Made by a program: the position numbers and the translations under genes
Assembly (NCBI GenBank): GCA_016182965.1
Contig: JACPFM010000014.1
Span: 1-64,000 of the forward strand
Length of the DNA stretch: 64,000 nt
Direction of reading: 5' to 3'
Source: Deltaproteobacteria bacterium
GTDB lineage: Bacteria; Myxococcota_A; Polyangia; Polyangiales; JADJMO01
The notes under the pieces: model-generated
Seen by the model: the letters and a program-made list of their open reading frames with translations, nothing else
Databases searched by the model: none
Told to the model about the DNA's origin: nothing
Shown: positions 8,975-17,691 of the stretch, in pieces
Numbering within the stretch: position 1 is the stretch's first letter
Layout of the letters: each line of letters begins with the position of its first letter

Positions 8975-11474
8975 GCGCCGTCGGCAGCGGCAGCGGCACC
9001 GGATCGGGCGTGAGGGTGACGGTCGGCGCGGCGGTCGGCGCCGTGCCCACGGGCTTGGTCGGCCACGTGCCCGTCGGCTTCGTCGGCACCGCCGACGGCT
9101 TGGCGGTCGGCACGATCGTCGGCGTGATCGACGTGCCGACGCCGACCTGGCGCTGCGCCGTCGCGTTGACCGGGAACCCCTCGGGACGCGCGAAGAAGTG
9201 CACCTTGTAGGTGCCGTTGAGCGGGAACACGAACGAGCCGACGTAGCGCGTCGCGGTCTCGCCGCGCGCCTCGATCTCGCGCGGCTTCTCGAGGCCGGGG
9301 CCCGAGACGGTGAAGTGCGCCTTCGGATCGATCTCTTTGGGCGTCTCTCCCGCGAGCGTCGCGACGATGGTCGCCGCCTCGTTGGGCTTGATCGCGTCGT
9401 CGCCGCCGATCTTGGTCGACGCGGTGAAGCGCGCGGCGCCGCCGTCGGTGACCAGCGCGACGGTGGTCGGGTTCTTGGCGACCTCGGCCTCGACCTCTTC
9501 GATCTCTTCCTGCAGGCCCTTGTCGGGCGGCGAGAGCTTGGCGGCGACGCGGTAGAGGGCGAGGGCGGCGGCGAAGTCGTCGTGCGCCTTGCGATCGAGC
9601 GCCTCGCGCACGATGCGGTCGGCCGCCGAGTTGCGGATGGCGAACGCGCGCGTCTCGCTCGGGGCGATGGCGAGGATCTGATCGGTGAGCTCGACGACGT
9701 TGTCGCCCGAGGGCTTGTCCCACCTGCGTGCGTCGAGCGCAGCGCGCGCGCGGACGAGCAGGTCCTCGACCTGCGCCTTCTTGTCGTCGACCTTCGCGGG
9801 ACCGACCCACCCGAGCCGGTAGGCCGCGATGCCCACGCCGGCGACGCCGGCCAATGCGGCGACGAGGAGGAGCGCGGCGACGCGCCCGCGGCGCGGCACG
9901 CCCGCCGGATACTCCTCGCGCGGCGCGCTCGCGGTGCCGAGGATCGACTCCTCGGCGCCGGCGGCCGGAGGCATGACGATCGTTCCCGCGCCGAGCTCGC
10001 CGGCGGCCGGAAGCGGCGACACCGGCGACACGTGCGGCGCGCCGATCGCGGGCGCGGCGCCGACGGGCGAGGCGGCGCGGGGCTCGGCGTCTTCGTCGAG
10101 CGTCTTGGCGACCCGGCGACCGGGCGGCGGCGCGGGCGTGCCGGGCAAGGCCTTGCCGCTGTACGACGGATGATAGAGCCCATCGGGGCCGGGGCGCGCC
10201 GCGGGCGCAGGCGCGGGCGTGGCGGCGCCGTTCGGCCCGGAGAGCCCGGCGAGCCCGGCGGGCGCGAGCTGCGTCTGGGTGTTGGCGAGCGGCTTCTGGT
10301 TCGCGAGCCCCGGCGGCGGCGTGACGCCCGCGGTGCCTGACAGCACCGCGCTGGATGCGTTGGAGGATGCGTTGGAGGACGCGGAGATGGCGGCCGACAT
10401 CGAGACCGCGGCGGCGGGGAGCGAGCCGCCCGATCCCGCGCGGCGCGCGCGCGCGACCGCGGGGCGGAGGATGAGGTCTTCGGCGGACATGCCCGACTCG
10501 GTCGCCGCCTCGAGCAGCGCGCGCCCGAAGGCGTGCGCGTCGGGGTCGCGCCTGGCCGGATCTTTGGCGAGGTTGCGCATCACGACCGCCTCGACGGCCG
10601 GCGGCACGTTGGCCGCGCGCGCGTGCTGACGGAGCGGCGGGGGCGGATCGTGGATCTGCGCGACGAGCAGCGACACCGAGGAGTCGCTCTCGAACGGCGT
10701 GCGCCCGGCGAGCGCCTGGTAGAGCACCGTGGCGATGGCGTAGCAGTCGCTCTGCGGACCGACGGGCTCGCCGCGCGCGCCCTCGGGCGAGAGGTAGCGC
10801 GCGGTGCCGAAGACGAGACCGGCCTGCGTCTCGACGCCGGAGCGCCCCGGATCGCCGCTGGCGAGCCGCGCGATGCCGAAGTCGAGCACCTTCACGAAGT
10901 CGAGATCGTCGCCGCGCTTCACCAGCATGACGTTCTCGGGCTTCACGTCGCGGTGGATGACGTTGGCCTCGTGCGCCTGACCGACCGCGTCGCACACCTG
11001 CAGCATCACGTGCAGCGCGCGGGTGAGGGGCAGCGACCCGCCGGCGGCGAGGAGCGCCGACTGCAGCGAGATGCCGTCGAGGAACTCCATGACCAGGTAC
11101 ATGGTCCCGTCGTCGAGCTGACCGGCGAGGAGGACCTGCACCACGTTGCCGTGGTTGAGGCGCGAGGCGACCTTCGCCTCGCGGAGGAAGCGCGCGACCA
11201 GATCGGGGTTCTGCGCCAGATCGCGGTGGAGGATCTTCACCGCGACGTCGCGATCGATGCCGCGCTGGTGGGCGCGGTAGACGCGGCCCATCGCGCCCGA
11301 GCCGATGAGCGACAGGATCTCGATGTGGCCGAGGATCTCGCGGCCGAGGAACGGGTCCTTCCCCTGGCCCGAACCGGCGCTCGCCACGAGCGCGGAGCCG
11401 TCCTTCGGGCAGAACAGCGCCTCGTCGCCGTAGCGACGACCGCACGTCGTGCAGACTTTGGACTCTTCCGCCAC
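8934..11474 (-). CDS. Ser/Thr protein kinase with N-terminal zinc ribbon and C-terminal extracytoplasmic region
   Basis: An 846-residue transmembrane kinase. A short zinc-ribbon-like segment (CTTCGRRY..FCPKDG, residues 8-25) precedes a full Hanks-type kinase domain (about 50-310): Gly loop GSGAMGRVY, VAVK lysine, catalytic HRDVKPENVML and DFG. An Ala/Pro-rich linker follows, then one membrane span near residues 525-550 and an outer region of about 290 residues with coiled-coil/TPR-like helices ending in a Thr/Pro-rich tail. All catalytic residues are present, so it should be active. The target is unknown. The zinc-ribbon N-terminus is common in myxobacterial kinases. The gene is convergent with, and overlaps, the methyltransferase gene by 41 bp. 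Confidence 0.93.
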   Translation of the reverse strand: MAEESKVCTTCGRRYGDEALFCPKDGSALVASAGSGQGKDPFLGREILGHIEILSLIGSGAMGRVYRAHQRGIDRDVAVKILHRDLAQNPDLVARFLREAKVASRLNHGNVVQVLLAGQLDDGTMYLVMEFLDGISLQSALLAAGGSLPLTRALHVMLQVCDAVGQAHEANVIHRDVKPENVMLVKRGDDLDFVKVLDFGIARLASGDPGRSGVETQAGLVFGTARYLSPEGARGEPVGPQSDCYAIATVLYQALAGRTPFESDSSVSLLVAQIHDPPPPLRQHARAANVPPAVEAVVMRNLAKDPARRDPDAHAFGRALLEAATESGMSAEDLILRPAVARARRAGSGGSLPAAAVSMSAAISASSNASSNASSAVLSGTAGVTPPPGLANQKPLANTQTQLAPAGLAGLSGPNGAATPAPAPAARPGPDGLYHPSYSGKALPGTPAPPPGRRVAKTLDEDAEPRAASPVGAAPAIGAPHVSPVSPLPAAGELGAGTIVMPPAAGAEESILGTASAPREEYPAGVPRRGRVAALLLVAALAGVAGVGIAAYRLGWVGPAKVDDKKAQVEDLLVRARAALDARRWDKPSGDNVVELTDQILAIAPSETRAFAIRNSAADRIVREALDRKAHDDFAAALALYRVAAKLSPPDKGLQEEIEEVEAEVAKNPTTVALVTDGGAARFTASTKIGGDDAIKPNEAATIVATLAGETPKEIDPKAHFTVSGPGLEKPREIEARGETATRYVGSFVFPLNGTYKVHFFARPEGFPVNATAQRQVGVGTSITPTIVPTAKPSAVPTKPTGTWPTKPVGTAPTAAPTVTLTPDPVPLPLPTAPTAVPPPPFPTMP

Positions 11475-11719
11475 TCGGATCCCCGTTAACGCCCGCTCTC
11501 GCGCTCTCGCGTAAGGACGCGCATGCGAACCGCGCGCCCGAGGTTAGACGGTAACGGGGCTGGAATCGTGGTGCCAGTTTCCCAGAAAACCGCCTTACCG
11601 ACCCGGCCTTGACCACGGACAGCACGACCCGGGCGCGACAAACTGCCACACGCGGGACACCGCTGTCGGCGGGAGGAGGAGGACGGGGCGAAGGCGGTCA
11701 GAGGAGGGCAGCCGAGCGG
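11475..11719. promoter_or_regulatory. Divergent promoter region between kinase and galE
   Basis: 245 bp between divergent genes, so both promoters should be here. CCCCGTTA at 11481-11488 and TAACGGGG at 11552-11559 form an inverted pair around 63 bp. This could be an operator or chance. No convincing -35/-10 pair was identified. Confidence 0.35.
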
Positions 11720-12745
11720 ATGGAAGGGACGCCGAAGCGGGCCCGGTGGTATCAAAGCTCGGTGGCATCGAGCCTTCGGGTCCTGGTCACCGGCGGCGCC
11801 GGCTACATCGGCAGTCACACGGCGCGTCTGCTCGCCGAAGAGGGCTTCTCGCCGTTCGTCCTGGATGACCTCGGCCGCGGCCACCGCGAGGCCGCGCGCT
11901 TCGGTCAACTGATCGTCGGCGACGTCGGCGACGCGGCGCTGGTCGCCCGCGTCGTCCGCGATCACCGCATCGAGGCCGCGGTGCACTTCGCGGCCTTCGC
12001 GTACGTCGGCGAGTCGGTGCGCGATCCCGGGCTCTACTGGACGAACAACACGGTCAAGAGCCTCGCGCTGGTCGACGCGCTGGTAGGAGCGGGCGTCCGC
12101 GACGTGGTCTTCTCCTCGACGTGCGCGACCTACGGCGATCCGCGGTCGCTCCCGCTGCGCGAGGATCACCCGCAGGCGCCGGTGAACGCGTACGGCGCGA
12201 GCAAGCTCGCGGTCGAGCACATCCTGCGCTCCTACGGCGTCGCCCACGGGCTGCGCTGGATGGCGCTGCGCTACTTCAACGCCGCCGGCGCGCACCCCGA
12301 CGGCACGATGGGCGAGCGCCACGATCCGGAGACGCACCTCGTGCCGCTGGCGATCGAGGCCGCGCTCGGCCGCGCCCGGCCGCTCGAGATCTTCGGCACC
12401 GACTACGACACCCCCGACGGCACGGCGCTACGCGACTACGTCCACGTCCTCGATCTCGCCGACGCCCACGTCCGCGCCCTGCGCCACCTCGCCCAAGGAG
12501 GCGCGAGCGGCGCGCTCAACCTCGGCACCGGCCGCGGCCACTCGGTCCGCGAGATCGTCTCCGCGGTCGAAGGGGTGGTCGGCAAGCCGGTCCCCCATAC
12601 GTTCGGTCCGCGCCGCGCCGGCGATCCGCCCGCGCTCGTCGCCGATCCGACGAACGCGCGCACGACGCTCGGCTGGACGCCGCAGTACACCGATCTGCGC
12701 GCGATCATCGAGACCGCGGCGCGGTGGCATCGACGCGGCGCCTGA
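11720..12745 (+). CDS. galE: UDP-glucose 4-epimerase
   Basis: An extended short-chain dehydrogenase of about 328-341 residues that interconverts UDP-glucose and UDP-galactose. It shows the NAD-binding motif TGGAGYIGSH, the catalytic serine region SSTCATYG, the YGASK catalytic Tyr/Lys motif, ALRYFNAAGA, and GTDYDTPDGT..RDYVHV near the sugar-binding loop, all diagnostic for GalE. ATG 11720 is preceded by GGAGGG at a workable spacing. GTG 11762 would remove 14 residues and bring the protein closer to the usual GalE N-terminus, so the start is uncertain. It may feed UDP-sugars to the polysaccharide operon. Confidence 0.93.
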   Translation: MEGTPKRARWYQSSVASSLRVLVTGGAGYIGSHTARLLAEEGFSPFVLDDLGRGHREAARFGQLIVGDVGDAALVARVVRDHRIEAAVHFAAFAYVGESVRDPGLYWTNNTVKSLALVDALVGAGVRDVVFSSTCATYGDPRSLPLREDHPQAPVNAYGASKLAVEHILRSYGVAHGLRWMALRYFNAAGAHPDGTMGERHDPETHLVPLAIEAALGRARPLEIFGTDYDTPDGTALRDYVHVLDLADAHVRALRHLAQGGASGALNLGTGRGHSVREIVSAVEGVVGKPVPHTFGPRRAGDPPALVADPTNARTTLGWTPQYTDLRAIIETAARWHRRGA

Positions 12746-12964
12746 CGCCGACCCGACCCGGCACAGGCCTTCCCAGAGGCTGAGCGAGGCCGTCGCCGGT
12801 CTTGGCGCCGTCACCTCCGCGAGAGACGTAGACGTCCTCGACGATTCGCAGCGCGTGAGGCGGCCGCGACCCGGCGGCCGCCGGCGGAACCGCCGGACCG
12901 CCGCTCGCCGCGAACGCGAATCGCCGGGTTTCTCGAGTGGCACGCCGCGGGCAATGGCCGAGGC
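12746..12964. other. Intergenic region, no gene seen
   Basis: About 220 bp between galE and the Uma2-family gene. It contains a strong GC hairpin, CCGGCGG (12881-12887) and CCGCCGG (12890-12896), with no T tract after it, so it is not a classic terminator. Nothing else is recognisable. Confidence 0.3.
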
Positions 12965-13741
12965 ATGCGCTCGACCGGATCGGCCGCGGCCCCTACGCTG
13001 TTCGACGTGTCCTCCCCCGCGGACCGTCTCCCGCACCTCCGAGCTCCCCGGCCGATCGTGTTCCCCGTGGAGGAGACCGTGCCCGAGACGTTGCGCCACC
13101 TGAAGCTGCGCGTCGCGCTGCTGTCGATCATCGAGCGCTGGCTCGCGGGTCGCGGCGCTGCAGGCAGCGAGCAGTTCGTCTACTGGAACGCGCGCGATCC
13201 TCGCCGCTGCCTTTCGCCCGACGTCTTCGTCAAGATCGGGGCGAGCAGCGAGCCGTTCGACAGCTGGAAGATCTGGGAGCGCGGCGGGCCTCCCGACGTC
13301 GCTGTCGAGATCGCGAGCGACAGCGACGCCTCTGAGCTGCGCTTGGAGGAGAAGCTCGAGCGCTATCACGAGCTCGGCGTCCGTGAGCTCGCACGCTTCG
13401 ACGGCGACGCGGCCCCCGGCGCGCGGCTCCGGGTATGGGATCGGCTGCGCGAAGACCTCGTCGAACGCCGAGTCGAGGGCGACACGACGCCCTGCGCCAC
13501 CTTCGGGCTCCACTGGGTCGTCGCGCCGCTCGCGGGCTTTCCCTGCGGTCTCCGACTCGCTGCTGATCCGGGCGGCGCCGACCTGCTGCCCACCGGAGAG
13601 GAGGCCGAGGCGCGCGCCCGTGCCGGCGAGGCGCGCGCGCGTGTCGAGGCGGAAGTGGCGCGCGAAGCCGAGGCCCGTGCGCGTGCCGAAGCCGAGCGGC
13701 GCGTTGCTGAGCTCGAGGCCGAGCTCGCGAAGCGTCGCTGA
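12965..13741 (+). CDS. Uma2-family putative restriction-endonuclease-fold protein with coiled-coil tail
   Basis: A 258-residue protein. The middle part contains SPDVFVKI (residue ~79), then PPDVAVEIASDSDASELRLEEKLERY, the PD-(D/E)xK-like core of the Uma2 family (PF05685), in which an aspartate, a Glu and a Lys form the putative active site. The last 60 residues or so are an Ala/Arg/Glu-rich heptad coiled coil. Uma2 proteins are abundant in myxobacteria and cyanobacteria; their biological role is not settled. No toxin-antitoxin or restriction partner is adjacent. Confidence 0.82.
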   Translation: MRSTGSAAAPTLFDVSSPADRLPHLRAPRPIVFPVEETVPETLRHLKLRVALLSIIERWLAGRGAAGSEQFVYWNARDPRRCLSPDVFVKIGASSEPFDSWKIWERGGPPDVAVEIASDSDASELRLEEKLERYHELGVRELARFDGDAAPGARLRVWDRLREDLVERRVEGDTTPCATFGLHWVVAPLAGFPCGLRLAADPGGADLLPTGEEAEARARAGEARARVEAEVAREAEARARAEAERRVAELEAELAKRR

Positions 13742-13805
13742 AGAGCTGGCACCGCTCCGGGCCCGACAGGTCGCGCGCCGCGGCTCGGACTCACCGGTCG
13801 TCGGC

Positions 13806-14885
13806 TTACTTCTTCGCGTCGGCGCCTGCGTCGCCCGCGTCGCCCGCGGCCGGCGCCGGCACGAACTTCTCGGTGCCCACCTCGGCCCAGGCCGACGGGC
13901 TCTCGGCCAGGAGGTAGATCGTCGGATCGCCGTCCTTGCGGGCGAAGCGCTTCGTCCCCTCGCTCTTGCCGAGCGTGATCTTCTGCTGGCTGCCGTCCTT
14001 CGCCTTGAAGGTGACGACCGTCGCGTCCGCCGAGGCCAACCCCGTCTCGGTGTCGGACTTGCCGTCGCCGAAGTCGTCGGCGTTGAGCACGCCGCCGAGC
14101 GTGAACGCGCTCAGCAGATCGTCGATCTTCGCCGCGTCGAGCCCGACCAGCGGCTTGCCGTCGGCGGTGCCGCTCCAGGCCGGCGTCGTCCCTGCCTCGC
14201 CGGTCGCGTCGGCGGCGCCCGCGTCGGCCGCGCTCTCGTTCTTCGCGAACACGAACGCGCCCTTCGCGTCCTTCAGCTCGATGGCCGTGACGTTCTCGCG
14301 GGCGAGGTCCCAGACCTTCTTGTCGCGGACGTCCTTCGGCGCCTTGTCGTAGGTCCACGACGAGATGCCGCTCACGCTCCAGACCGTTCCGGACGCGTCG
14401 GTCCCGAGGCGCGCCATCTGACCGCGCGTCTTGGTCGCACCGAGCCACAGGTCGACGACCGGCGTGCCCGCCTTGGCGGCGACGACGTGGATGCCCTTGC
14501 CCTCGTCGAGATCGTAGCCGGCGAAGTTCTGCGAGCCGACCGCGATGCGGTCCTTGAAGGTCAGCCCCTTGAGGCCGTTGAGGATGTCGTCGACCGCGCT
14601 CTTCTGCACGCGCGCGCCCGGCGTCGGCGCGACCATCGTCCAGTTGCCGTCCTTCTTCTCGAGGACGATCTCGGGCTTGTCCTTGGCCTTGAGGCTGACC
14701 TTGTCGATCTCCTCGGGGACGACCTTGATCTGCGGCGCAGCGCCCTCCTTGGAGCCCTGCGTGAACGCCTTGTTCGTGACCGCGGCGTCCTTCTTGGTCT
14801 GCATGTAGTAGAGCCCACCGACGACGGCGAGCACGCCGACGCCGATGTAGATCTGGTTCATTTTGCTGCTGGAAGGAGAGGCCAT
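13806..14885 (-). CDS. DUF4340 domain protein of the Gld-like ABC operon
   Basis: A 359-residue protein with one N-terminal membrane anchor (about residues 9-27, MNQIYIGVGVLAVVGGLYYM) and a long outer region rich in beta strands that matches the DUF4340 pattern (WTMVAPTPGARVQKSAVDDIL; later W-Y-K-V-DLARENVTAIEL). DUF4340 genes normally follow GldA/F/G-like ABC transporter genes, and that is the context here: the ATPase, permease and auxiliary genes lie upstream on the same strand. Role unknown; possibly the extracytoplasmic part of the transporter. The operon is broken upstream by a B-family repeat element carrying a four-helix-bundle gene. Confidence 0.87.
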   Translation of the reverse strand: MASPSSSKMNQIYIGVGVLAVVGGLYYMQTKKDAAVTNKAFTQGSKEGAAPQIKVVPEEIDKVSLKAKDKPEIVLEKKDGNWTMVAPTPGARVQKSAVDDILNGLKGLTFKDRIAVGSQNFAGYDLDEGKGIHVVAAKAGTPVVDLWLGATKTRGQMARLGTDASGTVWSVSGISSWTYDKAPKDVRDKKVWDLARENVTAIELKDAKGAFVFAKNESAADAGAADATGEAGTTPAWSGTADGKPLVGLDAAKIDDLLSAFTLGGVLNADDFGDGKSDTETGLASADATVVTFKAKDGSQQKITLGKSEGTKRFARKDGDPTIYLLAESPSAWAEVGTEKFVPAPAAGDAGDAGADAKK

Positions 14886-14896
14886 GTTTTTCCTGT

Positions 14897-15419
14897 AGTC
14901 GTCAGTCGTCAGTCGTCAGTCGTCAGCCGAGAACGAGATTTCAGCGGCGTTCGACATCGCGTTCGACTGACAGACGAAGTCCGTGGAGCATGCGGCCGAT
15001 TTCGGCGGCCTCCGCTAGAATGGGCGTGATCTCCGCCGCCGGCGCGAACTCGAGGTCCCCTGACAGGACCAACAGGTACTCGGCTTCGGCGACGGAGGAC
15101 TCGGCCACGTTGATGAATCGTGCGTATTCCGCCGGGCTCCGGCGCTTCGCGCCCTCGGCGACGTTGGTCGGCGCGGAGGTCGCTGCCCGTCGCAGCTGCG
15201 AGGTCACGCCGAAGCGCTCCTCCGCGGGGAACTTCGCCGTCAGCCTGTAGATCGCGAGAACCCAGGCGTGCGCGCGCCGGCCCACATGCAAGTCGAACAA
15301 TTTCTGCATGCAGGAATATCGACCGCATCTCGCTCTCGGTTGCGCGAACCTCGACCCTCATCTCGTGCCGGGCGTTCTCGGGCTGACGACTGACGACTGA
15401 CGACTGACGACTGACGACT
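14897..15419. repeat. Heptanucleotide element B1: inverted GTCAGTC arms enclosing a four-helix-bundle gene
   Basis: The left arm (14897-14927) is about four copies of the 7-bp unit in GTCAGTC orientation. The right arm (15383-15419) is about five copies in the complementary GACTGAC orientation. Pairing continues inward, since CAGCCGAGAACG follows the left arm and the complement of CAGCCCGAGAACG precedes the right arm. The enclosed 455 bp hold a single gene. The right arm touches the stop codon of the GldG-like gene. The transcript should form a stem of more than 30 bp between two genes of the operon. Confidence 0.9.
14941..15309 (-). CDS. Four-helix-bundle protein, 23S rRNA intervening-sequence (S23) family
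   Basis: A 122-residue helical protein with the family signature: AHAWVLAIYRLTAKFPAEE, then SQLRRAATSAPTNVAEG, RRSPAEYARFINVAESS and a final EAEYLLVLSGDL helix. This is the TIGR02436/PF05635 family, first known from ORFs inside intervening sequences of 23S rRNA in Leptospira and others; the Avd proteins of diversity-generating retroelements are relatives. The biochemical role is unknown. Here the gene sits alone between inverted heptanucleotide arms, inserted in the GldG-DUF4340 operon and read in the same direction. No reverse transcriptase or template repeat is nearby, so a retroelement role is not supported. Confidence 0.92.
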   Translation of the reverse strand: MQKLFDLHVGRRAHAWVLAIYRLTAKFPAEERFGVTSQLRRAATSAPTNVAEGAKRRSPAEYARFINVAESSVAEAEYLLVLSGDLEFAPAAEITPILAEAAEIGRMLHGLRLSVERDVERR

Positions 15420-17646
15420 AGATCTTCACGGCTGCCCGGCGGGCGCCGCGGTTCCACCAGCGATACAGCCCGATGAGGCCGATGAGCGCCGGCCCGAACA
15501 GGATGTTGCCCCACTGGGTGAAGCGCTGCTCGCCCTTGATGGTGTCGATCCACGCCTGCTTCTTCTTGCGGAACGACTCGCTGTCGATCTTCTCGTCGGG
15601 CGAGGGGGAGGGCGCGGGGCTCTTCGGGTAGGTGAGCTCCGGCTCGGCGGTCAGCTTGGCGCCGGTCGCGAGGAGATCGGTCTCCTGCGAGATCCAGTCG
15701 CACGTCTGCTTGGCGACGAGCAGCGACGCGATGCGCGCGCCGCCGCGGTTGTAGATCTGCGCGTAGCGCATGAGCTCCTCGTCGGCGCCCATGTTCGGAT
15801 CCATGCCGGGCATCATGCCACCGAAGGGCGACTTGCCGGCCTCCTGGAAGGCGTTGCCGAAGAACGAGCCGGAGGAGACGACGAGCAGGCGCGCCTTGCC
15901 GGTGGCGGTGAGCGGCACGCCGTCGACGCCCTCGCCGGGGCCGTTGAACGCGCTCTTGATCGGGCCCTCGAGGTTCACGCCGAGGATCGCCTGGCGCTTC
16001 TCCTCCTTCTGGCCGGTCGCGCCGACGCCCATCTTCTCGCGGCCCGGGTGGACCGCGACGCTGGTGCCCTGCACGGTGATGATCTGGTTGGTGGTGCGGA
16101 TCACCGGCTGCACGGTGACCGTCTGCCCGCCCGCGCGCGCCTGATCGACGGTGATCTCGCTCGGGAACGGGATCGCCAGCTGCTGCAGGCGGAAGAACGG
16201 CGCGAACTTGTTGTCGAACGTGACCTCGGCGCGCGAGGCGTCGGCCATGAACATGAAGGGGTACGGATCGAGCTGCAGGCCGAGGCCCTGCGGCGTCATC
16301 AGCACGGGCGTCCAGAACTGCCCCTTGTCGATGACGAGCTCGTTCTTGAAGTCGATGCCGTAGCCGGTGAGCAGCTTGTCGAGGCCCATCCCCGAGAACG
16401 TGACGTTCATCGAGGGGTCGGCGTCCTTCAGGTGGACGTTGTTGCCGAAGATCGCGACGGCCTTCCCCTTCATCAAGAACTTGTCGATCTGGCGGAGCTC
16501 CTTGGACGGGATCTCCTCCTCGGGCGACGAGACGATGAGGCCGTCGAGCGTCTCGTCGACGGGCTTCTCGCCCTTGCTCAGGTCGACGCCCTCGAGCTTG
16601 TAGTAGGGGAAGAACTGCGTGAAGACCTGCGACAGCTCCTGGTAGCCCTTCTCTTTGTGGCCCTGCAGGTAGCCGATGCGGTGGCTGATCTTGTCTTCCT
16701 TGTCGCGCAGCTCGCGGATCTTGTTCGAGATGAAGAACTCGAGGCCCATCTGCTGGCGCTCGTCGAGGTCCATCGTGGCCTTCTCACCGCCGTAGGTGAG
16801 GACCATGCCGAGGAAGCCCTCGCCGATCGTGCCTGACTTCGAGCCGGCGCCCTTGGTCTCGCCGAGCAGCTGCTTCTTGAGACCCGCCTCCTGCGCGTCG
16901 GCCTCGGCCTTCTGCTTCTGCTCGCCCTCGAGGCGGTCGGGGTAGATGATCTCGTAGCTGACCTTGCCGTCGCCGAAGCGGACGTACTCCGAGAGCAGAT
17001 CGCGCAGGTCGCGGATGAAGGCGTCGACGGTGGCGAGGCCCTCGGGCGCGTAGACCTGGATCTTCAGCTCCTTGGTGAGCGTCGAGAGCAGGTGGCCGGT
17101 GCCCTTCTTCGAGAGGGTGAAGCGCTCCTCGCGCGTCGCGTCGATGCGCGCGCGGCCCGCGCCCTGCATCGCCAGGTTGCCGACCACGAGCACCGCGCCG
17201 ACGACCACGAGCAGGCCGACGCTCTCGCCCGAGGCGCGCGTCTTGCGGCCGTCGCCCGGGCCGTCGGCCGCCTTGCGGGGGACGGGGGCAGGGCGCTTGA
17301 CCGCGGGACGCTCGTCCTCGTCTTCTTCTGCGGCGTCCTTGGCGGCCGCCTTCTTCGCCGGCACCTTCCGGGTCGGCTCCTCGCCGGCGTCGCTCGCGTG
17401 AGTGTCGTCGACCACGACCGTCTTGACCTTCGGCTCGGTCGGCTTGACGGACTTCGGGCCTTCCTCGGCGCGCTTGGCGATCGGGGTCTGCGCGCCCGTG
17501 GGGCTGTCGTCGGCGAGTGCGACGACCGGCTTCGTCTCGGCCGGCGCCTCGGACTTGCGCTTCTCGATCTTGGTGACGGACTCGTCGGACTCGCCTTGCG
17601 GGAGGTCGTTCTTGGTCTCGTCGCCGGGCTTGTTCTCGTCGGACAT
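15418..17646 (-). CDS. GldG-like ABC-transporter auxiliary protein
   Basis: A 742-residue protein. Residues 1-140 are charged and apparently disordered. A membrane span follows near 145-163, then the extracytoplasmic GldG/ABC_transp_aux domain (PF09822) with FTLSKKGTGHLLSTL near its start, DGLIVSSPEEEIPSKELRQIDKFLMKGK in the middle, and a final span near residues 715-735 before a basic tail. Proteins of this family work with a GldA-type ATPase and GldF-type permease, both encoded directly upstream. The substrate is unknown. The stop codon TAG is immediately followed by the B-family repeat arm. Confidence 0.87.
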   Translation of the reverse strand: MSDENKPGDETKNDLPQGESDESVTKIEKRKSEAPAETKPVVALADDSPTGAQTPIAKRAEEGPKSVKPTEPKVKTVVVDDTHASDAGEEPTRKVPAKKAAAKDAAEEDEDERPAVKRPAPVPRKAADGPGDGRKTRASGESVGLLVVVGAVLVVGNLAMQGAGRARIDATREERFTLSKKGTGHLLSTLTKELKIQVYAPEGLATVDAFIRDLRDLLSEYVRFGDGKVSYEIIYPDRLEGEQKQKAEADAQEAGLKKQLLGETKGAGSKSGTIGEGFLGMVLTYGGEKATMDLDERQQMGLEFFISNKIRELRDKEDKISHRIGYLQGHKEKGYQELSQVFTQFFPYYKLEGVDLSKGEKPVDETLDGLIVSSPEEEIPSKELRQIDKFLMKGKAVAIFGNNVHLKDADPSMNVTFSGMGLDKLLTGYGIDFKNELVIDKGQFWTPVLMTPQGLGLQLDPYPFMFMADASRAEVTFDNKFAPFFRLQQLAIPFPSEITVDQARAGGQTVTVQPVIRTTNQIITVQGTSVAVHPGREKMGVGATGQKEEKRQAILGVNLEGPIKSAFNGPGEGVDGVPLTATGKARLLVVSSGSFFGNAFQEAGKSPFGGMMPGMDPNMGADEELMRYAQIYNRGGARIASLLVAKQTCDWISQETDLLATGAKLTAEPELTYPKSPAPSPSPDEKIDSESFRKKKQAWIDTIKGEQRFTQWGNILFGPALIGLIGLYRWWNRGARRAAVKI

Positions 17647-17691
17647 CGGATGGTTCCTAGCGGGCGGAAATCGAAGGACAGAACGGGCGCG

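Noticed and set aside
8087..11649. Several long frames (both strands) overlapping the first Ser/Thr kinase and methyltransferase genes
   Set aside because: Low-complexity Arg/Pro/Ser-rich translations of high-GC DNA in the wrong frame; the kinase and methyltransferase motifs fix the true frames.
12881..12896. Rho-independent terminator after galE
   Set aside because: The GC hairpin has no following T tract and lies about 140 bp from the stop.
12428..13513. 361-codon minus-strand frame across the galE end and Uma2 gene
   Set aside because: No recognisable motif, and it overlaps two well-supported plus-strand genes.
14941..15309. Diversity-generating retroelement (Avd-like gene)
   Set aside because: No reverse transcriptase, template repeat or variable target gene is nearby; the sequence fits the S23 intervening-sequence branch of the family.
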